Origin: Luteibacter rhizovicinus DSM 16549
GTDB lineage: Bacteria > Pseudomonadota > Gammaproteobacteria > Xanthomonadales > Rhodanobacteraceae
Reading direction: 5' to 3'
Length of the DNA: 64,000 nt
Assembly (NCBI RefSeq): GCF_001887595.1
Contig: NZ_CP017480.1
Coordinates: 4,120,001-4,184,000 of the forward strand
Positions 28,353 to 37,384 of this stretch are shown here, piece by piece. How positions within the stretch are numbered: position 1 is the stretch's first letter; every line of letters starts with the position of its first letter. The notes beneath the pieces are model-generated. The model saw only the letters and a list, made by a program, of their open reading frames with translations, searched no databases and had not been told where the DNA came from. Both the position numbers and the translations under genes were made by a program.

Positions 28353-29627
28353 TCAGCCTTCCAGCCGCGACTTGAACCAATCGGTCAGTTCGGCTTTCCA
28401 GTACGTCCCCTGCGCCGCCAGGTATCCGAACGGCCGATGCACCGGGTCCAGGCCGAAACCCGAGTAAGCCTCCAGTGCCGAGTCACCACCAGCGATAGCG
28501 TCCGCCAGCGCCTCGCCCGCCGCGCAGGTGGGAGCCAGGCCATGACCGCCGAACGCCTGGGCGTACCACAGGCCATTGCCATGCGTTCCCACCTGGGGCA
28601 TTTCGTGGCGCGCGTAGCTCATCAGGCCGGACCACGCCTGCTCGATCCGCACGCCTTCGAGCGACGGGAAGACCCGCTCGAGATCGCGCTTGAGCAGGCG
28701 CTTGACGGCGGCCGGCGAGCGATCGCGAATCGATATCCGGCCACCCCACAGCAAGCGGGTATCCTGCAAGGGACGGTAGTAGTCGAAGGCGAAACGCGTG
28801 TCGTAGACCGCCGCGCGCGTGCGCAGACAGGCCGCCAGACGATCGCCGAGTGGCTCGGTGACCATGACGTAGGTAGCGATCGGTAGCACGGCGCGATCGA
28901 TGCGTCGGTCGAGACCGGCGAGATAGCCGCCACAGGCAAGGACCACCTGTGGGGTTTCGATCTCCGCGTCGCCCACCCGCAGGATCCAGCGCGGGCCACG
29001 TCGCTCGAGCATGCGCACCCGCGAGCCCTCGTGGATCGACACGCCGACTGCCCCGGCCGCGCGCGCCAGGCCGCGGGCATAGGCTAGCGGATCGATGTGC
29101 AGCGCGTTCCGCTCGTAGAGGCCATCGTGATAGCGCTCGCTGTGCACGAACTCGTGCATGGCGTCCGCAGGAATCCATTGCCAGTCGGCACCGTAGTGCT
29201 CAGCGAGCAGTTGCTGGCGCGAACGGAGCACGCCGGCATCACGGAACCAGTTCGCCCAGACCACGCCGGCATCGACCGCGTCGCAATCGATCGACAAGGC
29301 CGTGATGCGTTCGCGAATCAGGTTCACTGCGTCGACGGTACGTCCGTACAGTGCCCTCGCCCGTTCGGGCCCTGCCCGCTCCAGCAACGCCTTTTCACCG
29401 AGCGAATAGCCGGCGAACACGAAGCCGCCGTTACGACCGGATGCGCCGAAGCCCACCGACTTCGATTCGAGCAACACGATGTCGCGTACACCTCGCGCGG
29501 CTAGGCCGAGCGCCGTGTTCAATCCGGCGAAACCGCCACCCACGATCACGACCGAGGCTTCGCGCCGGCCTTCCGGCGGCGGGCGAAGCGGCGGTGCGGG
29601 GACACGATCGTGGTACCACGACAGCAT
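28353..29627 (-). CDS. FAD-dependent oxidoreductase (DadA/PuuB-like)
   Basis: A 424-residue flavoprotein of the DAO family. The FAD-binding dinucleotide fold VVIVGGGFAGLNTALGLAARG is near residue 28, then SVGFGASGRNGGFVFAGYSLG as in gamma-glutamylputrescine oxidases, and a C-terminal FGGHGLAPTCAAGE loop. It probably oxidises an amine or amino acid with release of ammonia and H2O2. The ATG at 29627 is used; a GTG at 29666 adds 13 residues and cannot be excluded, because homologues often have a few residues before the SWY motif. It is convergent with the MBL gene. Confidence 0.88.
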   Translation of the reverse strand: MLSWYHDRVPAPPLRPPPEGRREASVVIVGGGFAGLNTALGLAARGVRDIVLLESKSVGFGASGRNGGFVFAGYSLGEKALLERAGPERARALYGRTVDAVNLIRERITALSIDCDAVDAGVVWANWFRDAGVLRSRQQLLAEHYGADWQWIPADAMHEFVHSERYHDGLYERNALHIDPLAYARGLARAAGAVGVSIHEGSRVRMLERRGPRWILRVGDAEIETPQVVLACGGYLAGLDRRIDRAVLPIATYVMVTEPLGDRLAACLRTRAAVYDTRFAFDYYRPLQDTRLLWGGRISIRDRSPAAVKRLLKRDLERVFPSLEGVRIEQAWSGLMSYARHEMPQVGTHGNGLWYAQAFGGHGLAPTCAAGEALADAIAGGDSALEAYSGFGLDPVHRPFGYLAAQGTYWKAELTDWFKSRLEG

Positions 29628-29713
29628 GAGGCCTGGTCCGGTGGCTGGGAGCGGGGAGTTTTGCACAGTGGGACTGGGTGTGAGGGGTATGGCTTTACCG
29701 CTTCGTTGGCTTT

Positions 29714-29767
29714 TCGCCGATGAATCGGCTCCTACATGTCCTGATCGCCGATGAATCGGCTCCTACA
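29714..29767. repeat. Two tandem REP half-units
   Basis: TCGCCGATGAATCGGCTCCTACA occurs at 29714-29736 and again at 29745-29767, both in the same orientation, separated by TGTCCTGA. They are half-elements of the family described at 27359, here without the facing GTAGGAGCC arm. They lie just upstream of nbaC and could influence its transcript. Confidence 0.8.
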
Positions 29768-29801
29768 GTAATATGCGGTGACTGTCTTACGGTGACTTGC
29801 C

Positions 29802-30326
29802 ATGAGTTTGCTGCCCCCTATCGACCTGCAACGCTGGATCGACGAGAACCGCGCGCTGCTCAAGCCGCCGGTGGGAAACAAATGCATCGTCGATGGCGAC
29901 TTCATCATCATGATCGTCGGCGGCCCGAACGCGCGCACCGACTATCACTATGACGAAGGCCCCGAGTTCTTTTACCAGCTCGAAGGCGAGATGGTGCTCA
30001 AGGTGCAGGACGACGGAGTCGCCCGCGATATCCCGATTCGTGCCGGCGAGATTTTCTACCTGCCTGAACGTACGCCGCATTCGCCCCAGCGCATGCCCGA
30101 CTCGATCGGCCTGGTGGTAGAGCGCCGCCGCATCGCCGGTGAGCGCGACGGGCTGCTCTGGTTCTGTGCGAACTGCAACCACAAGCTCTACGAGGAATAT
30201 TTCGTCCTCGGCAGCATCGAATCCGATTTTCCGCCGGTATTCGACAAGTTCTACCGCTCGCTGGATGCCCGCACCTGCAAGCAATGCGGCACGGTACACC
30301 CCGCCCCGGCGAAGTACGCCGACTGA
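29802..30326 (+). CDS. nbaC: 3-hydroxyanthranilate 3,4-dioxygenase
   Basis: A 174-residue Fe(II) cupin dioxygenase that opens the ring of 3-hydroxyanthranilate, leading to quinolinate and NAD or to degradation. The catalytic metal site is His49, Glu55 and His93 ([11 protein letters not shown] and [10 protein letters not shown]). The second rubredoxin-like iron site of bacterial enzymes is intact: Cys122, Cys125, Cys159 and Cys162 (CANC and CKQC). Length is normal. It stands alone here, without other kynurenine-pathway genes in the window; lysobacterales often use this route for NAD synthesis. Confidence 0.96.
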   Translation: MSLLPPIDLQRWIDENRALLKPPVGNKCIVDGDFIIMIVGGPNARTDYHYDEGPEFFYQLEGEMVLKVQDDGVARDIPIRAGEIFYLPERTPHSPQRMPDSIGLVVERRRIAGERDGLLWFCANCNHKLYEEYFVLGSIESDFPPVFDKFYRSLDARTCKQCGTVHPAPAKYAD

Positions 30327-30353
30327 CGCCAACCTCCCGGCTCCCATATCCAG

Positions 30354-30896
30354 CTATCTGGCCAGCCATTTGGCGGCCATGCGGCGAAGCGACAGGTCCG
30401 CTGCGGGATCGGCCGCCAGATCCGCGATGGGGCGCCATGCAAGGTCCAGTGATTCTTCATTCACCGTGAACACTTCGCTGCCGCGGGCGACGACGACGTA
30501 GCGGACGTCGTAGTGGTCGTGCTCGGGCTCGTCGCGGCGGGCCGGGATCACGTGCAGGTCGACGTCGAAGATCTCCGGCAGCACGTGGAGGTCGGTCAGC
30601 CCCGACTCCTCTTCCGCTTCGCGAAGCGCCACCTTCGCCAGGTCGGCGTCACCGTCGGCGTGCCCGCCCAGTTGCAGCCAGCGCTGCAACTTCCGGTGGT
30701 GCATCAACAGGACACGCTCCCCATCGGCACTGACCAACCATGCCGACCCGGTGAAATGCCCTGCGCGGGTTTCGCGATGAAACGGTTGCGGCTGGTGGCA
30801 TAGCCAGTCGTCGAAGCGCGTGAGGTCCGGCTCGGCGGGAAAGCGAAGCGAGTAACGCGCGAGGGCCCCTGACAAGGCCGGATACGGATGGTCCAT
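30354..30896 (-). CDS. NUDIX hydrolase
   Basis: A 180-residue pyrophosphohydrolase with the NUDIX box GHADGDADLAKVALREAEEESGL near residues 77-99. The REAEEESG core is perfect, while the usual first Glu of the box is Ala. The N-terminal part HRETRAGHFTGSAWLVSADGERVLLMHHRKL is typical of uncharacterised proteobacterial NUDIX proteins. The substrate cannot be told. It is convergent with nbaC, 27 bases from its stop. Confidence 0.88.
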   Translation of the reverse strand: MDHPYPALSGALARYSLRFPAEPDLTRFDDWLCHQPQPFHRETRAGHFTGSAWLVSADGERVLLMHHRKLQRWLQLGGHADGDADLAKVALREAEEESGLTDLHVLPEIFDVDLHVIPARRDEPEHDHYDVRYVVVARGSEVFTVNEESLDLAWRPIADLAADPAADLSLRRMAAKWLAR

Positions 30897-31050
30897 GGCG
30901 AACGCTCGATGAAACGAGCTGGAATTCTCGCACGTCTTTTTCAGACTAATCCGATGTCGGTAACAGGGACCACCTGCCTAGGATGGTCTCCGGCGCGCAC
31001 GAAGCGCGTCCCAGCCCGCAGCCCTCGCTGCCTATCGCAAGGAAACGCGC

Positions 31051-32022
31051 ATGTCGTCGTCCCGTTTTCTCACTGTGGCCCTCGCCGCCGCCGCCGTTCC
31101 GGCATCCGTAGTCGCCGCGCCGGCAGGCGCTGCGCCGTCAGACGGTGATGCCAACTTCACCGGTCCACTCGTCACGCCAGCAGTCAACACGCTGTCGGCC
31201 GGCATGCTCAATGTCGAGCCTTACCTTATCCACACCAATGCACGCGGCTGGTTCGACAGTGACGGCGACCGGCATGCGCAGAAACCGACGCTACGCCAAT
31301 GGCAGGTTGCCTTGCCGATGACCTACGGCCTCACCGACAACATTTCGGTGCAGTTGACGCTCAACGCGGCGCGCACCTCGGTCGACGGCCGGCACAGCGA
31401 CGGCATGCGCATGGGCGATTCCACCCTTCGCGTGCAGAGCCGCCTTACTGCGCCAAAGGCCGACGGCACGGGTTTGGTCCTGGCTGTCGCAGCGGCCCAG
31501 CGACTGGCCACCGGGGAATATCACCACCTGGACAACAATCCCCTCAACGGCATGGGCACCGGCGCCATGCGCACGACGTTCGCTTTTGGCGCCCAACAGC
31601 TTCATTGGCTGGATAACGGCCACGCGCTGCGCTGGCGTGGCCAGCTCGCCTGGAGCCCGTCGCCCGGCCGCGTGCGCCTGCGCGGCGCCAACGTCTACGG
31701 CACGCCGGACCACTTTCGCGGTTACGCCGCGCCAGGGCAGGCCTGGAACGCGTCGTTCGCCGCCGAGTACGTCCTGGATCGGCGCTGGGTGCTGGTCGGC
31801 GAGGCCATCTGGAACCGCGAAAGCGGCACCCGCCTCAAGGGCGCTGCCGACGGCCACTGGGCACACACCTCCCCGTCGAACCATGCGCTGAGCCTCGCAC
31901 CGGCCCTGGAATACCACTTCAACCCGAAAGTCGGCCTGATCGCCGGCGTCCAGTTCACCGTCGGCGGCCGCAACGCCACCGACTACGTCGCACCGCAGGT
32001 CGCGCTGAACATGGTCTTCTGA
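31051..32022 (+). CDS. Outer-membrane beta-barrel protein, transporter-like (PF13557/MetA-pathway type)
   Basis: A 323-residue secreted protein. A Sec signal peptide (residues 1-28, cleaved near VVAAPAGA) is followed by alternating amphipathic strands (QWQVALPMTYGLTDNISVQLTLNA, DSTLRVQSRL, TTFAFGAQQLHW) and a terminal phenylalanine (ALNMVF), all marks of an outer-membrane barrel. Proteins of this kind are annotated as 'transporter' or MetA-pathway phenol-degradation proteins, but the substrate is unproven. It stands alone before two permease genes; no terminator was seen at its end. Confidence 0.75.
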   Translation: MSSSRFLTVALAAAAVPASVVAAPAGAAPSDGDANFTGPLVTPAVNTLSAGMLNVEPYLIHTNARGWFDSDGDRHAQKPTLRQWQVALPMTYGLTDNISVQLTLNAARTSVDGRHSDGMRMGDSTLRVQSRLTAPKADGTGLVLAVAAAQRLATGEYHHLDNNPLNGMGTGAMRTTFAFGAQQLHWLDNGHALRWRGQLAWSPSPGRVRLRGANVYGTPDHFRGYAAPGQAWNASFAAEYVLDRRWVLVGEAIWNRESGTRLKGAADGHWAHTSPSNHALSLAPALEYHFNPKVGLIAGVQFTVGGRNATDYVAPQVALNMVF

Positions 32023-32114
32023 GCACCGCGCCTTGTCCAAGCACAACCGCCGCAAGTCATGGTCGACATCCGCAACTCCTGTATGCAATGCGTTGACTTG
32101 CCTCGCATTGCAAC

Positions 32115-32144
32115 TTGTACGGCCTTGCCCCGCTGGGCTATGGT
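32115..32144 (+). promoter_or_regulatory. Candidate sigma-70 promoter for the first permease
   Basis: TTGTAC (32115-32120) and TATGGT (32139-32144) with an 18-base spacer lie in the 216-base gap before the permease, implying a leader of about 90 bases that ends in GGGGAGAC before the ATG. The match to consensus is moderate. Confidence 0.35.
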
Positions 32145-32238
32145 GCCGTGCCAGCGCTTCAGGGCAGCTGCGTGTCCACCGTAACTCACGCGGCGGTCCC
32201 AATAATAAAAGGCTACATTCCGGCAGTAGGGGAGACAC

Positions 32239-33732
32239 ATGTTGAAACACCTGTTCGCGACGCATCCGATCGAGGCCGCGCCGCACGTAGACGCTGGTGA
32301 ACACATTGAAACCGGCGCTCACGCCAACAGCGGCGAGCTCAAGCGGGTACTCACCGCGAAGCACCTGGTTCTGCTCGGCGTCGGCGCCGTCATCGGCGCA
32401 GGTATCTTCGTCATCACCGGCCAGGCCGCGGCCCTGCATGCCGGCCCGGCCCTGGTCATCAGCTTCCTGATCGCTGGTTTCGCCTGCGCCCTGGCCGGCC
32501 TGTGCTACGCCGAATTCGCGGCCATGCTTCCGGTCTCCGGCAGCGCCTACTCTTATTCCTATGCCACCCTCGGCGAGTACGTCGCCTGGTTCGTCGGCTG
32601 GAACCTCGTCCTCGAATACCTCTTCGCCGCTGCGACCGTCGCCGCGGGCTGGTCGGGCTACTTCAACGAGATGCTCGGGATGATCGGCCATCTGGTCGGC
32701 ACCAACCTCGAACTCCCGGCCCAGCTCGCCTCGGCGCCGTTCAAGTTCGTCGAAGGCCACATCCAGGCCACCGGCACCCTGATCAACCTGCCGGCCGTGG
32801 TCATCATCGCCGCGCTGTCGGGCCTGTGCTACGTGGGCATCACGCAGTCCGCCTTCGTCAACTCGATCATCGTGACGATCAAGGTCACCGTGATCCTGCT
32901 GTTCCTGGCCTTCGCCATCCAGGTGATCAACCCGGCGAACTGGCACCCGTTCATTCCGGAGTCCGAAGGCCCGGGCACGTTCGGCTGGGGCGGTATCTTC
33001 CGCGCCGCGACCATCGTGTTCTTCTCGTACGTCGGCTTCGATGCCGTGTCCACTGCCGCCGGCGAAGCAAAGAACCCGCAGCGCGACATGCCGATCGGCA
33101 TCCTCGGCTCGCTGGCCGTCTGCACCGTGCTGTACATCGCCGTTGCCCTTGTCCTCACCGGTATCGCACCGTTCCGCATGCTCAATACGCCTGAGCCGGT
33201 CGCCACCGCGCTGGGCCTGTACCCGCAGCTGGGCTGGCTGAAGGCCCTGGTCATCCTCGGTGCGATCACCGGCCTGTCCTCGGTCATCCTGGTGATGCTG
33301 ATGGGCCTGCCGCGCATCTTCTTCTCGATGGCGAAAGACGGCCTGCTCCCGCAGACGATGGCCAAGGTGCATCCGAAGTTCCGCACGCCTTACCTCGGCA
33401 CGATCATCGTCGGTGTCGCCGCGGCCGCCATGGCCGGCCTGTTCCCGGTCAGCGTGCTCGGTGAGCTGGTCTCGATGGGCACCCTGCTCGCCTTCGCCAC
33501 GGTTTGCATCGGCGTCCTGATCCTGCGCTACACCCGTCCGGACCTGAAGCGCAGCTTCCGCGTACCGTTCGTGTGGCCGATCACCATCATCGGTGCGGTC
33601 TCCTGCATCTACCTGTTCTGGCAGGCGTTCGAAGAGCACTGGCGCCTGATGCTCGGCTGGATCGTCATCGGCCAGCTGATCTACTTCCTGTACGGCTACG
33701 GCCACAGCAAGCTGCGCAAGTCGCTAGGCTGA
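32239..33732 (+). CDS. APC-family amino-acid permease (cationic amino-acid transporter type)
   Basis: A 497-residue inner-membrane transporter with about 12-13 hydrophobic helices after a soluble N-terminus of about 40 residues. The APC signature is clear: GVGAVIGAGIFVITGQAA near residue 50, then PVSGSAYSYSYATLGEYVAWFVGWNLVLEY near 98-127, and FFSYVGFDAVSTAAGEAKNPQRDMPIGI near 258. These match the CAT (YfnA/GabP-like) branch, which moves amino acids with protons. It is followed by a strong terminator and then by a close paralogue. Substrate specificity is not readable. Confidence 0.92.
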   Translation: MLKHLFATHPIEAAPHVDAGEHIETGAHANSGELKRVLTAKHLVLLGVGAVIGAGIFVITGQAAALHAGPALVISFLIAGFACALAGLCYAEFAAMLPVSGSAYSYSYATLGEYVAWFVGWNLVLEYLFAAATVAAGWSGYFNEMLGMIGHLVGTNLELPAQLASAPFKFVEGHIQATGTLINLPAVVIIAALSGLCYVGITQSAFVNSIIVTIKVTVILLFLAFAIQVINPANWHPFIPESEGPGTFGWGGIFRAATIVFFSYVGFDAVSTAAGEAKNPQRDMPIGILGSLAVCTVLYIAVALVLTGIAPFRMLNTPEPVATALGLYPQLGWLKALVILGAITGLSSVILVMLMGLPRIFFSMAKDGLLPQTMAKVHPKFRTPYLGTIIVGVAAAAMAGLFPVSVLGELVSMGTLLAFATVCIGVLILRYTRPDLKRSFRVPFVWPITIIGAVSCIYLFWQAFEEHWRLMLGWIVIGQLIYFLYGYGHSKLRKSLG

Positions 33733-33745
33733 TAGAAACGAACGG

Positions 33746-33781
33746 GGAAAGGCCGGCGGTCACCCGCCGGCCTTTCCTTTT
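33746..33781 (+). terminator. Rho-independent terminator after the first permease
   Basis: GGAAAGGCCGGCGG-TCAC-CCGCCGGCCTTTCC is a perfect 14-bp stem followed by TTTT, 13 bases after the stop codon. It separates the two permease genes into independent units. Confidence 0.92.
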
Positions 33782-33820
33782 GCGACTATTCTCTCCATGT
33801 CACTTCTTCCCGGGCCGTCC

Positions 33821-35260
33821 ATGCTCAAGCAGTTACTCGCCAAGAAAGCTCCCCAGGCCGAACCCGACGACGCGCACGGCCCCGCCCTGCGCCGGACACT
33901 CGGGCCGTGGGGCCTGACGGCATTGGGCATCGGCGCAGTGATCGGTGGCGGCATCTTCGTCATCACCGGTGTCGCCGCCGCCGACCATGCCGGCCCCGCC
34001 ATCATCCTGTCGTTTATCCTCGCCGCGATCTGCAGCCTGTTCACCGCGCTGTGCTACGCCGAGTTCGCCTCGATGATCCCGGTCTCGGGCAGCGCGTATT
34101 CCTACGCCTACGCCACGCTCGGTGAAGGCGCTGCCTGGTTCATCGGCTGGAACCTGGTCCTCGAGTACGGTGTCTCCGCCTCCGCGGTTGCCGTCAGCTG
34201 GACCGGCTACTTCGTCAGCCTGCTGGATCACGTCGGCATCCATATTCCACCCGCGCTGACCAACGCACCGCTCGACTATGTCGACGGTCGCCTGGTCGCC
34301 ACGGGCGCGCTGTTCAACCTGCCCGCCGTCGGCATCACGCTGGCGCTGACCTGGCTCTGCTACGTCGGGATCAGGGAATCCACCGGCATCAACATGGCCA
34401 TGGTGGCACTGAAGGTCGCGCTGATCCTGATCGTGATCATCGTCGGCGCACAGCATGTCGACACGGCCAACTGGCATCCGTTCATTCCGGAAAACCAGGG
34501 TGGCTTCAAGTACGGCTGGTCCGGTGTACTGCGTGGCGCCGCGCTGGTGTTCTTCGCTTATATCGGCTTCGAGGCGACCTCGACCGCGGCGCAGGAATCG
34601 AAGAATCCGCAACGCGACATGCCCATCGGCACGCTGGCGTCGCTCGCGATCTGCACCGTGCTCTACATCGCCATGGCAGCCGTGCTGACGGGCCTCGTAC
34701 CGTTCGCCCAGCTCGGCACCGATGAGCCGGTCGTGACCGCGATTCGCAGCCATCCGGAACTGGGCTGGTTGCGCGGCGTCGTCGAAGTCGGCGCGCTGAT
34801 CGGCCTGTCGTCCGTCGTGCTTGTCATGATCATCGCGCAGCCGCGCATCTTCATGATCATGGGTCGCGATGGACTGCTGCCGAAAGTCTTCACGACGATC
34901 CATCCGAAGTACCGCACGCCTCACCTCAACACGGTGATCACCGGCGTCGGCATCGCGATCCTCGCTGCCGTGTTCCCGCTCAACGTCCTCGGCGATCTCG
35001 TATCGATGGGGACGCTGGTCGCGTTCTGCGCGGTGTGCGGCGGCGTGTTGATCCTGCGCTTTACCGCGCCGGAACTTCCGCGCACGTTCCGCGTGCCCTG
35101 GGTGTGGTTCACGTGCATCGCAGGCATCGTCAGTTGCATCGGCCTGCTCTGTTTCATGAACTGGTACAACTGGGCATTGATGGGCATCTGGACGGTCGTC
35201 GGCATGGCGCTTTACGCCTCGTACGGCTACCGCCACAGCCGCCTTCGACGGGTCTCGTAG
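33821..35260 (+). CDS. APC-family amino-acid permease (paralogue of the preceding gene)
   Basis: A 479-residue inner-membrane amino-acid transporter that aligns along its whole length with the permease at 32239: GIGAVIGGGIFVITGVAA, PVSGSAYSYAYATLGEGAAWFIGWNLVLEY and FFAYIGFEATSTAAQESKNPQRDMPIGT. About 12 helices. I prefer the ATG at 33821 (MLKQLLAKK), which aligns with the paralogue's MLKHLFATH; an ATG at 33797 adds eight residues. Neither has a good ribosome site. The tandem pair points to a duplication with possible divergence in substrate. A terminator follows. Confidence 0.9.
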   Translation: MLKQLLAKKAPQAEPDDAHGPALRRTLGPWGLTALGIGAVIGGGIFVITGVAAADHAGPAIILSFILAAICSLFTALCYAEFASMIPVSGSAYSYAYATLGEGAAWFIGWNLVLEYGVSASAVAVSWTGYFVSLLDHVGIHIPPALTNAPLDYVDGRLVATGALFNLPAVGITLALTWLCYVGIRESTGINMAMVALKVALILIVIIVGAQHVDTANWHPFIPENQGGFKYGWSGVLRGAALVFFAYIGFEATSTAAQESKNPQRDMPIGTLASLAICTVLYIAMAAVLTGLVPFAQLGTDEPVVTAIRSHPELGWLRGVVEVGALIGLSSVVLVMIIAQPRIFMIMGRDGLLPKVFTTIHPKYRTPHLNTVITGVGIAILAAVFPLNVLGDLVSMGTLVAFCAVCGGVLILRFTAPELPRTFRVPWVWFTCIAGIVSCIGLLCFMNWYNWALMGIWTVVGMALYASYGYRHSRLRRVS

Positions 35261-35280
35261 GCCCCCTCGAAACGCTCGTT

Positions 35281-35309
35281 AAAACCTCGCTAAATACGCG
35301 AGGTTTTTT
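35281..35309 (+). terminator. Rho-independent terminator after the second permease
   Basis: AAAACCTCGC-TAAATAC-GCGAGGTTTT forms a 10-bp stem whose end merges into a run of six T (35304-35309), 20 bases after the stop codon. Confidence 0.92.
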
Positions 35310-35405
35310 CGTTAAATGATTGTTTTTGCGAAATAATACGCAGAAAGGCTGGTGTCATTTAACTGCCATTGGCCGGTCGCCCTCAGAGGGGAGTATGATC
35401 CCGGT

Positions 35406-35542
35406 TCCGTGGGTAAATCACTTGGCAGTGGGCCCCGGATTGCCGCTCAGCGCGCCAGGCGAGTCAGCTCCTCGGCCTGGCGCGTCTGAGCTGCATTTTG
35501 CGTCTCGCGAGATAAGAGCCAGCCTTCGGGCTGGCTTTTTTT
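35406..35542 (+). ncRNA. Candidate small RNA with its own terminator
   Basis: The 400-base gap between the permease terminator (35309) and the HiPIP stop (35663) contains no convincing gene. A second, strong plus-strand terminator stands alone at 35517-35542, so something must be transcribed into it. A TATGAT -10 (35394-35399) with a weak TTGGCC -35 would start RNA near 35406. Inside is a long hairpin: GCTCAGCGCGCCAGGC at 35445-35460 pairs with 35475-35491 with one bulged base. Its 14-base loop contains AGCTCCTC, a pyrimidine patch that could pair with a Shine-Dalgarno sequence. Length about 137 bases. I do not recognise the family. Confidence 0.5.
35517..35542 (+). terminator. Rho-independent terminator with UUCG tetraloop
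   Basis: AGCCAGCC-TTCG-GGCTGGCT is followed by a run of seven T (35536-35542). It works in the plus direction only, and is not attached to any protein gene: the permease terminates 200 bases earlier, and HiPIP is on the other strand. Confidence 0.9.
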
Positions 35543-35662
35543 GTGCGCTCGCTTTGCATTGCAAGCGCCGACGGCTCTTGTGACGTCGCATACGGCGAGC
35601 CGCGCCCAACGCGAGGCCGAAGGCGAGCCATCAAGCACCCGCCCACCCACCCACCCGCCAGA

Positions 35663-35995
35663 TCAGATCATCACAGCGTGCGAGATACACCAGCCCTTGC
35701 TCGCCACGGCCTTGCCCGGGAACAGCTGGCAGGGGCCCCAGGCGGCTGCGGCCTTGCCCTGGTAGAAGTTGCAGTTCATGCAGGCGTCGCCGGGCGTCTT
35801 CTTGCCGGCCGCCTTGCTGCCGTCCTCGGTGTACTTGAGGGCCGAAGCCGTCGGATCGGAGGGCGAAAGGTGCGGGAGATCCTGGGCCTGGGCCATGCGC
35901 GGCAAGGTGCCGAGCACGCCGGCAACAGCGACGCCGCTGGCGGCGACCTTGAGGAAACGGCGGCGCCCCTCAATATTCTTATCGTGTTCCGACAT
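35663..35995 (-). CDS. High-potential iron-sulfur protein (HiPIP), Tat-exported
   Basis: A 110-residue periplasmic electron carrier with one 4Fe-4S cluster. The Tat signal has the RRRFLK twin-arginine motif at residues 11-16 and cleavage near AQAQD. The mature part has the four cluster cysteines Cys72, Cys75, Cys89 and Cys103 (CMNC, GPCQLF, GWC) with spacing normal for HiPIP. The ATG at 35995 has GGAGG eight bases upstream; longer readings run antisense through mtnB. It is divergent from mtnB with about 155 bases between. Confidence 0.94.
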   Translation of the reverse strand: MSEHDKNIEGRRRFLKVAASGVAVAGVLGTLPRMAQAQDLPHLSPSDPTASALKYTEDGSKAAGKKTPGDACMNCNFYQGKAAAAWGPCQLFPGKAVASKGWCISHAVMI

Positions 35996-36130
35996 GGGTA
36001 AAACCTCCGTCGATGGTGATCCGGCGTGCGTCTTTGCCGGTGCTGGCCGAAATCGTACCCGGTCGGCGAAAAAGGAGTGGTTCCCATTATCGCGGGAGCC
36101 GGTTTGCCCCCGTGGTATATTCGCCCCCTG

Positions 36131-36144
36131 TTTGGACGTCCAAA
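36131..36144. promoter_or_regulatory. Palindrome TTTGGACGTCCAAA before mtnB
   Basis: A perfect 14-bp palindrome ends five bases before the mtnB ATG, where a ribosome site would normally be. The same arms, TTTGG-ACGG-CCAAA, recur before the methionine aminotransferase gene at 43295-43308. It contains GACGTC, the core of a MetJ box, but not the tandem arrangement. Probable operator, with an RNA hairpin as an alternative. Confidence 0.55.
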
Positions 36145-36149
36145 TCCCC

Positions 36150-36794
36150 ATGTCGAAGACCTTGTCCCACATCGATCCCGCCCTGCTGGCCGAGCGCGCC
36201 GACGCCATCGCCGATGCCGCCCGCGAACTGGCCGCGTTTGGCTGGACGCCGGCGACCAGCAGCAATTTCTCGATGCGCCTCGACGACGACCTTGCCGCCA
36301 TCACCATTTCGGGGCGTGACAAGGGCCGTCTCGGCCGCGACGACATCATGGTCGTGGACATGGACGGCAAGGCGGTCGGCTCGGACAACCGCCCGTCCGC
36401 CGAGACTGGCCTGCATACCCAGATCTACCGCCGCTTTCCGCAAGCCAACGCGGTACTGCATACCCACTCGCGCACGCAGAGCGTCGCATCGCGGCTCTTC
36501 GCTGCGGAAGGCCGCGTGCACCTGGAAGGCTGGGAACTGCAGAAGGCGATCTCCGGCTACACCACGCACGAAAGCGTGCTCGATATCCCCGTCTTCCCCA
36601 ATACCCAGCACATGCCCGAACTGGAGGCCCAGGTCGACGCCTGGATCGACAGCGGCAAGCCGCTGTACGCCTATCTGATCAATGGCCACGGCATCTACAC
36701 CTGGGGTCGCGACATGGCGGAAACCCGCCGCCATCTCGAGGCCCTGGAGTTCCTGCTGGGCTGCGAACTCGACCTGAGGAGGCTTTCCCCATGA
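36150..36794 (+). CDS. mtnB: Methylthioribulose-1-phosphate dehydratase
   Basis: A 214-residue class-II-aldolase-fold zinc enzyme of methionine salvage that dehydrates 5-methylthioribulose-1-phosphate to a diketone phosphate. The zinc ligands are in HTHSRTQ (His104, His106) and a later His in [10 protein letters not shown], with the catalytic Glu near ETGLHTQIY (residue 85). The ATG at 36150 gives the conserved start; longer readings come from the HiPIP leader. Its stop overlaps the mtnD start (ATGA). A palindrome sits directly ahead. Confidence 0.95.
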   Translation: MSKTLSHIDPALLAERADAIADAARELAAFGWTPATSSNFSMRLDDDLAAITISGRDKGRLGRDDIMVVDMDGKAVGSDNRPSAETGLHTQIYRRFPQANAVLHTHSRTQSVASRLFAAEGRVHLEGWELQKAISGYTTHESVLDIPVFPNTQHMPELEAQVDAWIDSGKPLYAYLINGHGIYTWGRDMAETRRHLEALEFLLGCELDLRRLSP

Positions 36795-37366
36795 GCCGTC
36801 TGCGTATCTACGACGACAACCAGCACGACACCCCGGTGGCCGTGCATACCGACCACGCTGCCATCGCTACCGCCCTCAACGCGGTAGGCGTGCGCTTCGA
36901 ACAGTGGGAGGCGAACCAGCCGATCGCGCCGGGCGCCACGCAGGACGAGGTCATCGAGGCCTATCGTGCGGACATCGATCGCCTGATGGCCGAGAACGGC
37001 TACCGGTCGGTCGACGTCATCAGCCTCAAGCCGGACAACCCGGACCGGGCGACCTTCCGCCAGAAGTTCCTCAACGAGCACACGCACAGCGAAGACGAAG
37101 TGCGCTTCTTCGTTGCTGGTGCCGGCCAGTTCACCCTGCATATCGACGGGCGTGTCTACGAGGTGCTGTGCGAAAAGGGCGACCTCATCGGCGTACCCGA
37201 TGGCACACCGCACTGGTTCGACATGAGCGAATCGCCCTACTTCGTGGCCATCCGGCTGTTCACCAATACCGAGGGCTGGGTCGCGAGTTTCACCGGCGAG
37301 GACATCGCCGAGCGCTTCCCGCGCATGAACCCGCACCCGTCGGCGGCGGAAACCGCGACGTCCTGA
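36791..37366 (+). CDS. mtnD: Acireductone dioxygenase
   Basis: A 191-residue cupin metalloenzyme that converts acireductone to the 2-keto precursor of methionine plus formate (Fe form). The metal ligands are His97, His99, Glu103 and His141 ([13 protein letters not shown] and DGTPHWFDM). Length matches the family (about 180-190). It is coupled to mtnB by a four-base overlap. Normally mtnC follows directly; here three other genes intervene. Confidence 0.96.
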   Translation: MSRLRIYDDNQHDTPVAVHTDHAAIATALNAVGVRFEQWEANQPIAPGATQDEVIEAYRADIDRLMAENGYRSVDVISLKPDNPDRATFRQKFLNEHTHSEDEVRFFVAGAGQFTLHIDGRVYEVLCEKGDLIGVPDGTPHWFDMSESPYFVAIRLFTNTEGWVASFTGEDIAERFPRMNPHPSAAETATS

Positions 37367-37384
37367 CCCGAACCCGGCGAGCGC

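Noticed and set aside
31291..35236. Long minus-strand open frames opposite the barrel protein and both permease genes
   Set aside because: These are shadows of the plus-strand genes; the products are highly charged and repetitive, with no membrane segments or family motifs.
35320..35583. An 87-codon plus-strand frame across the candidate small RNA
   Set aside because: It crosses both the hairpin and the terminator, has no ribosome site, and the peptide has no recognisable pattern.
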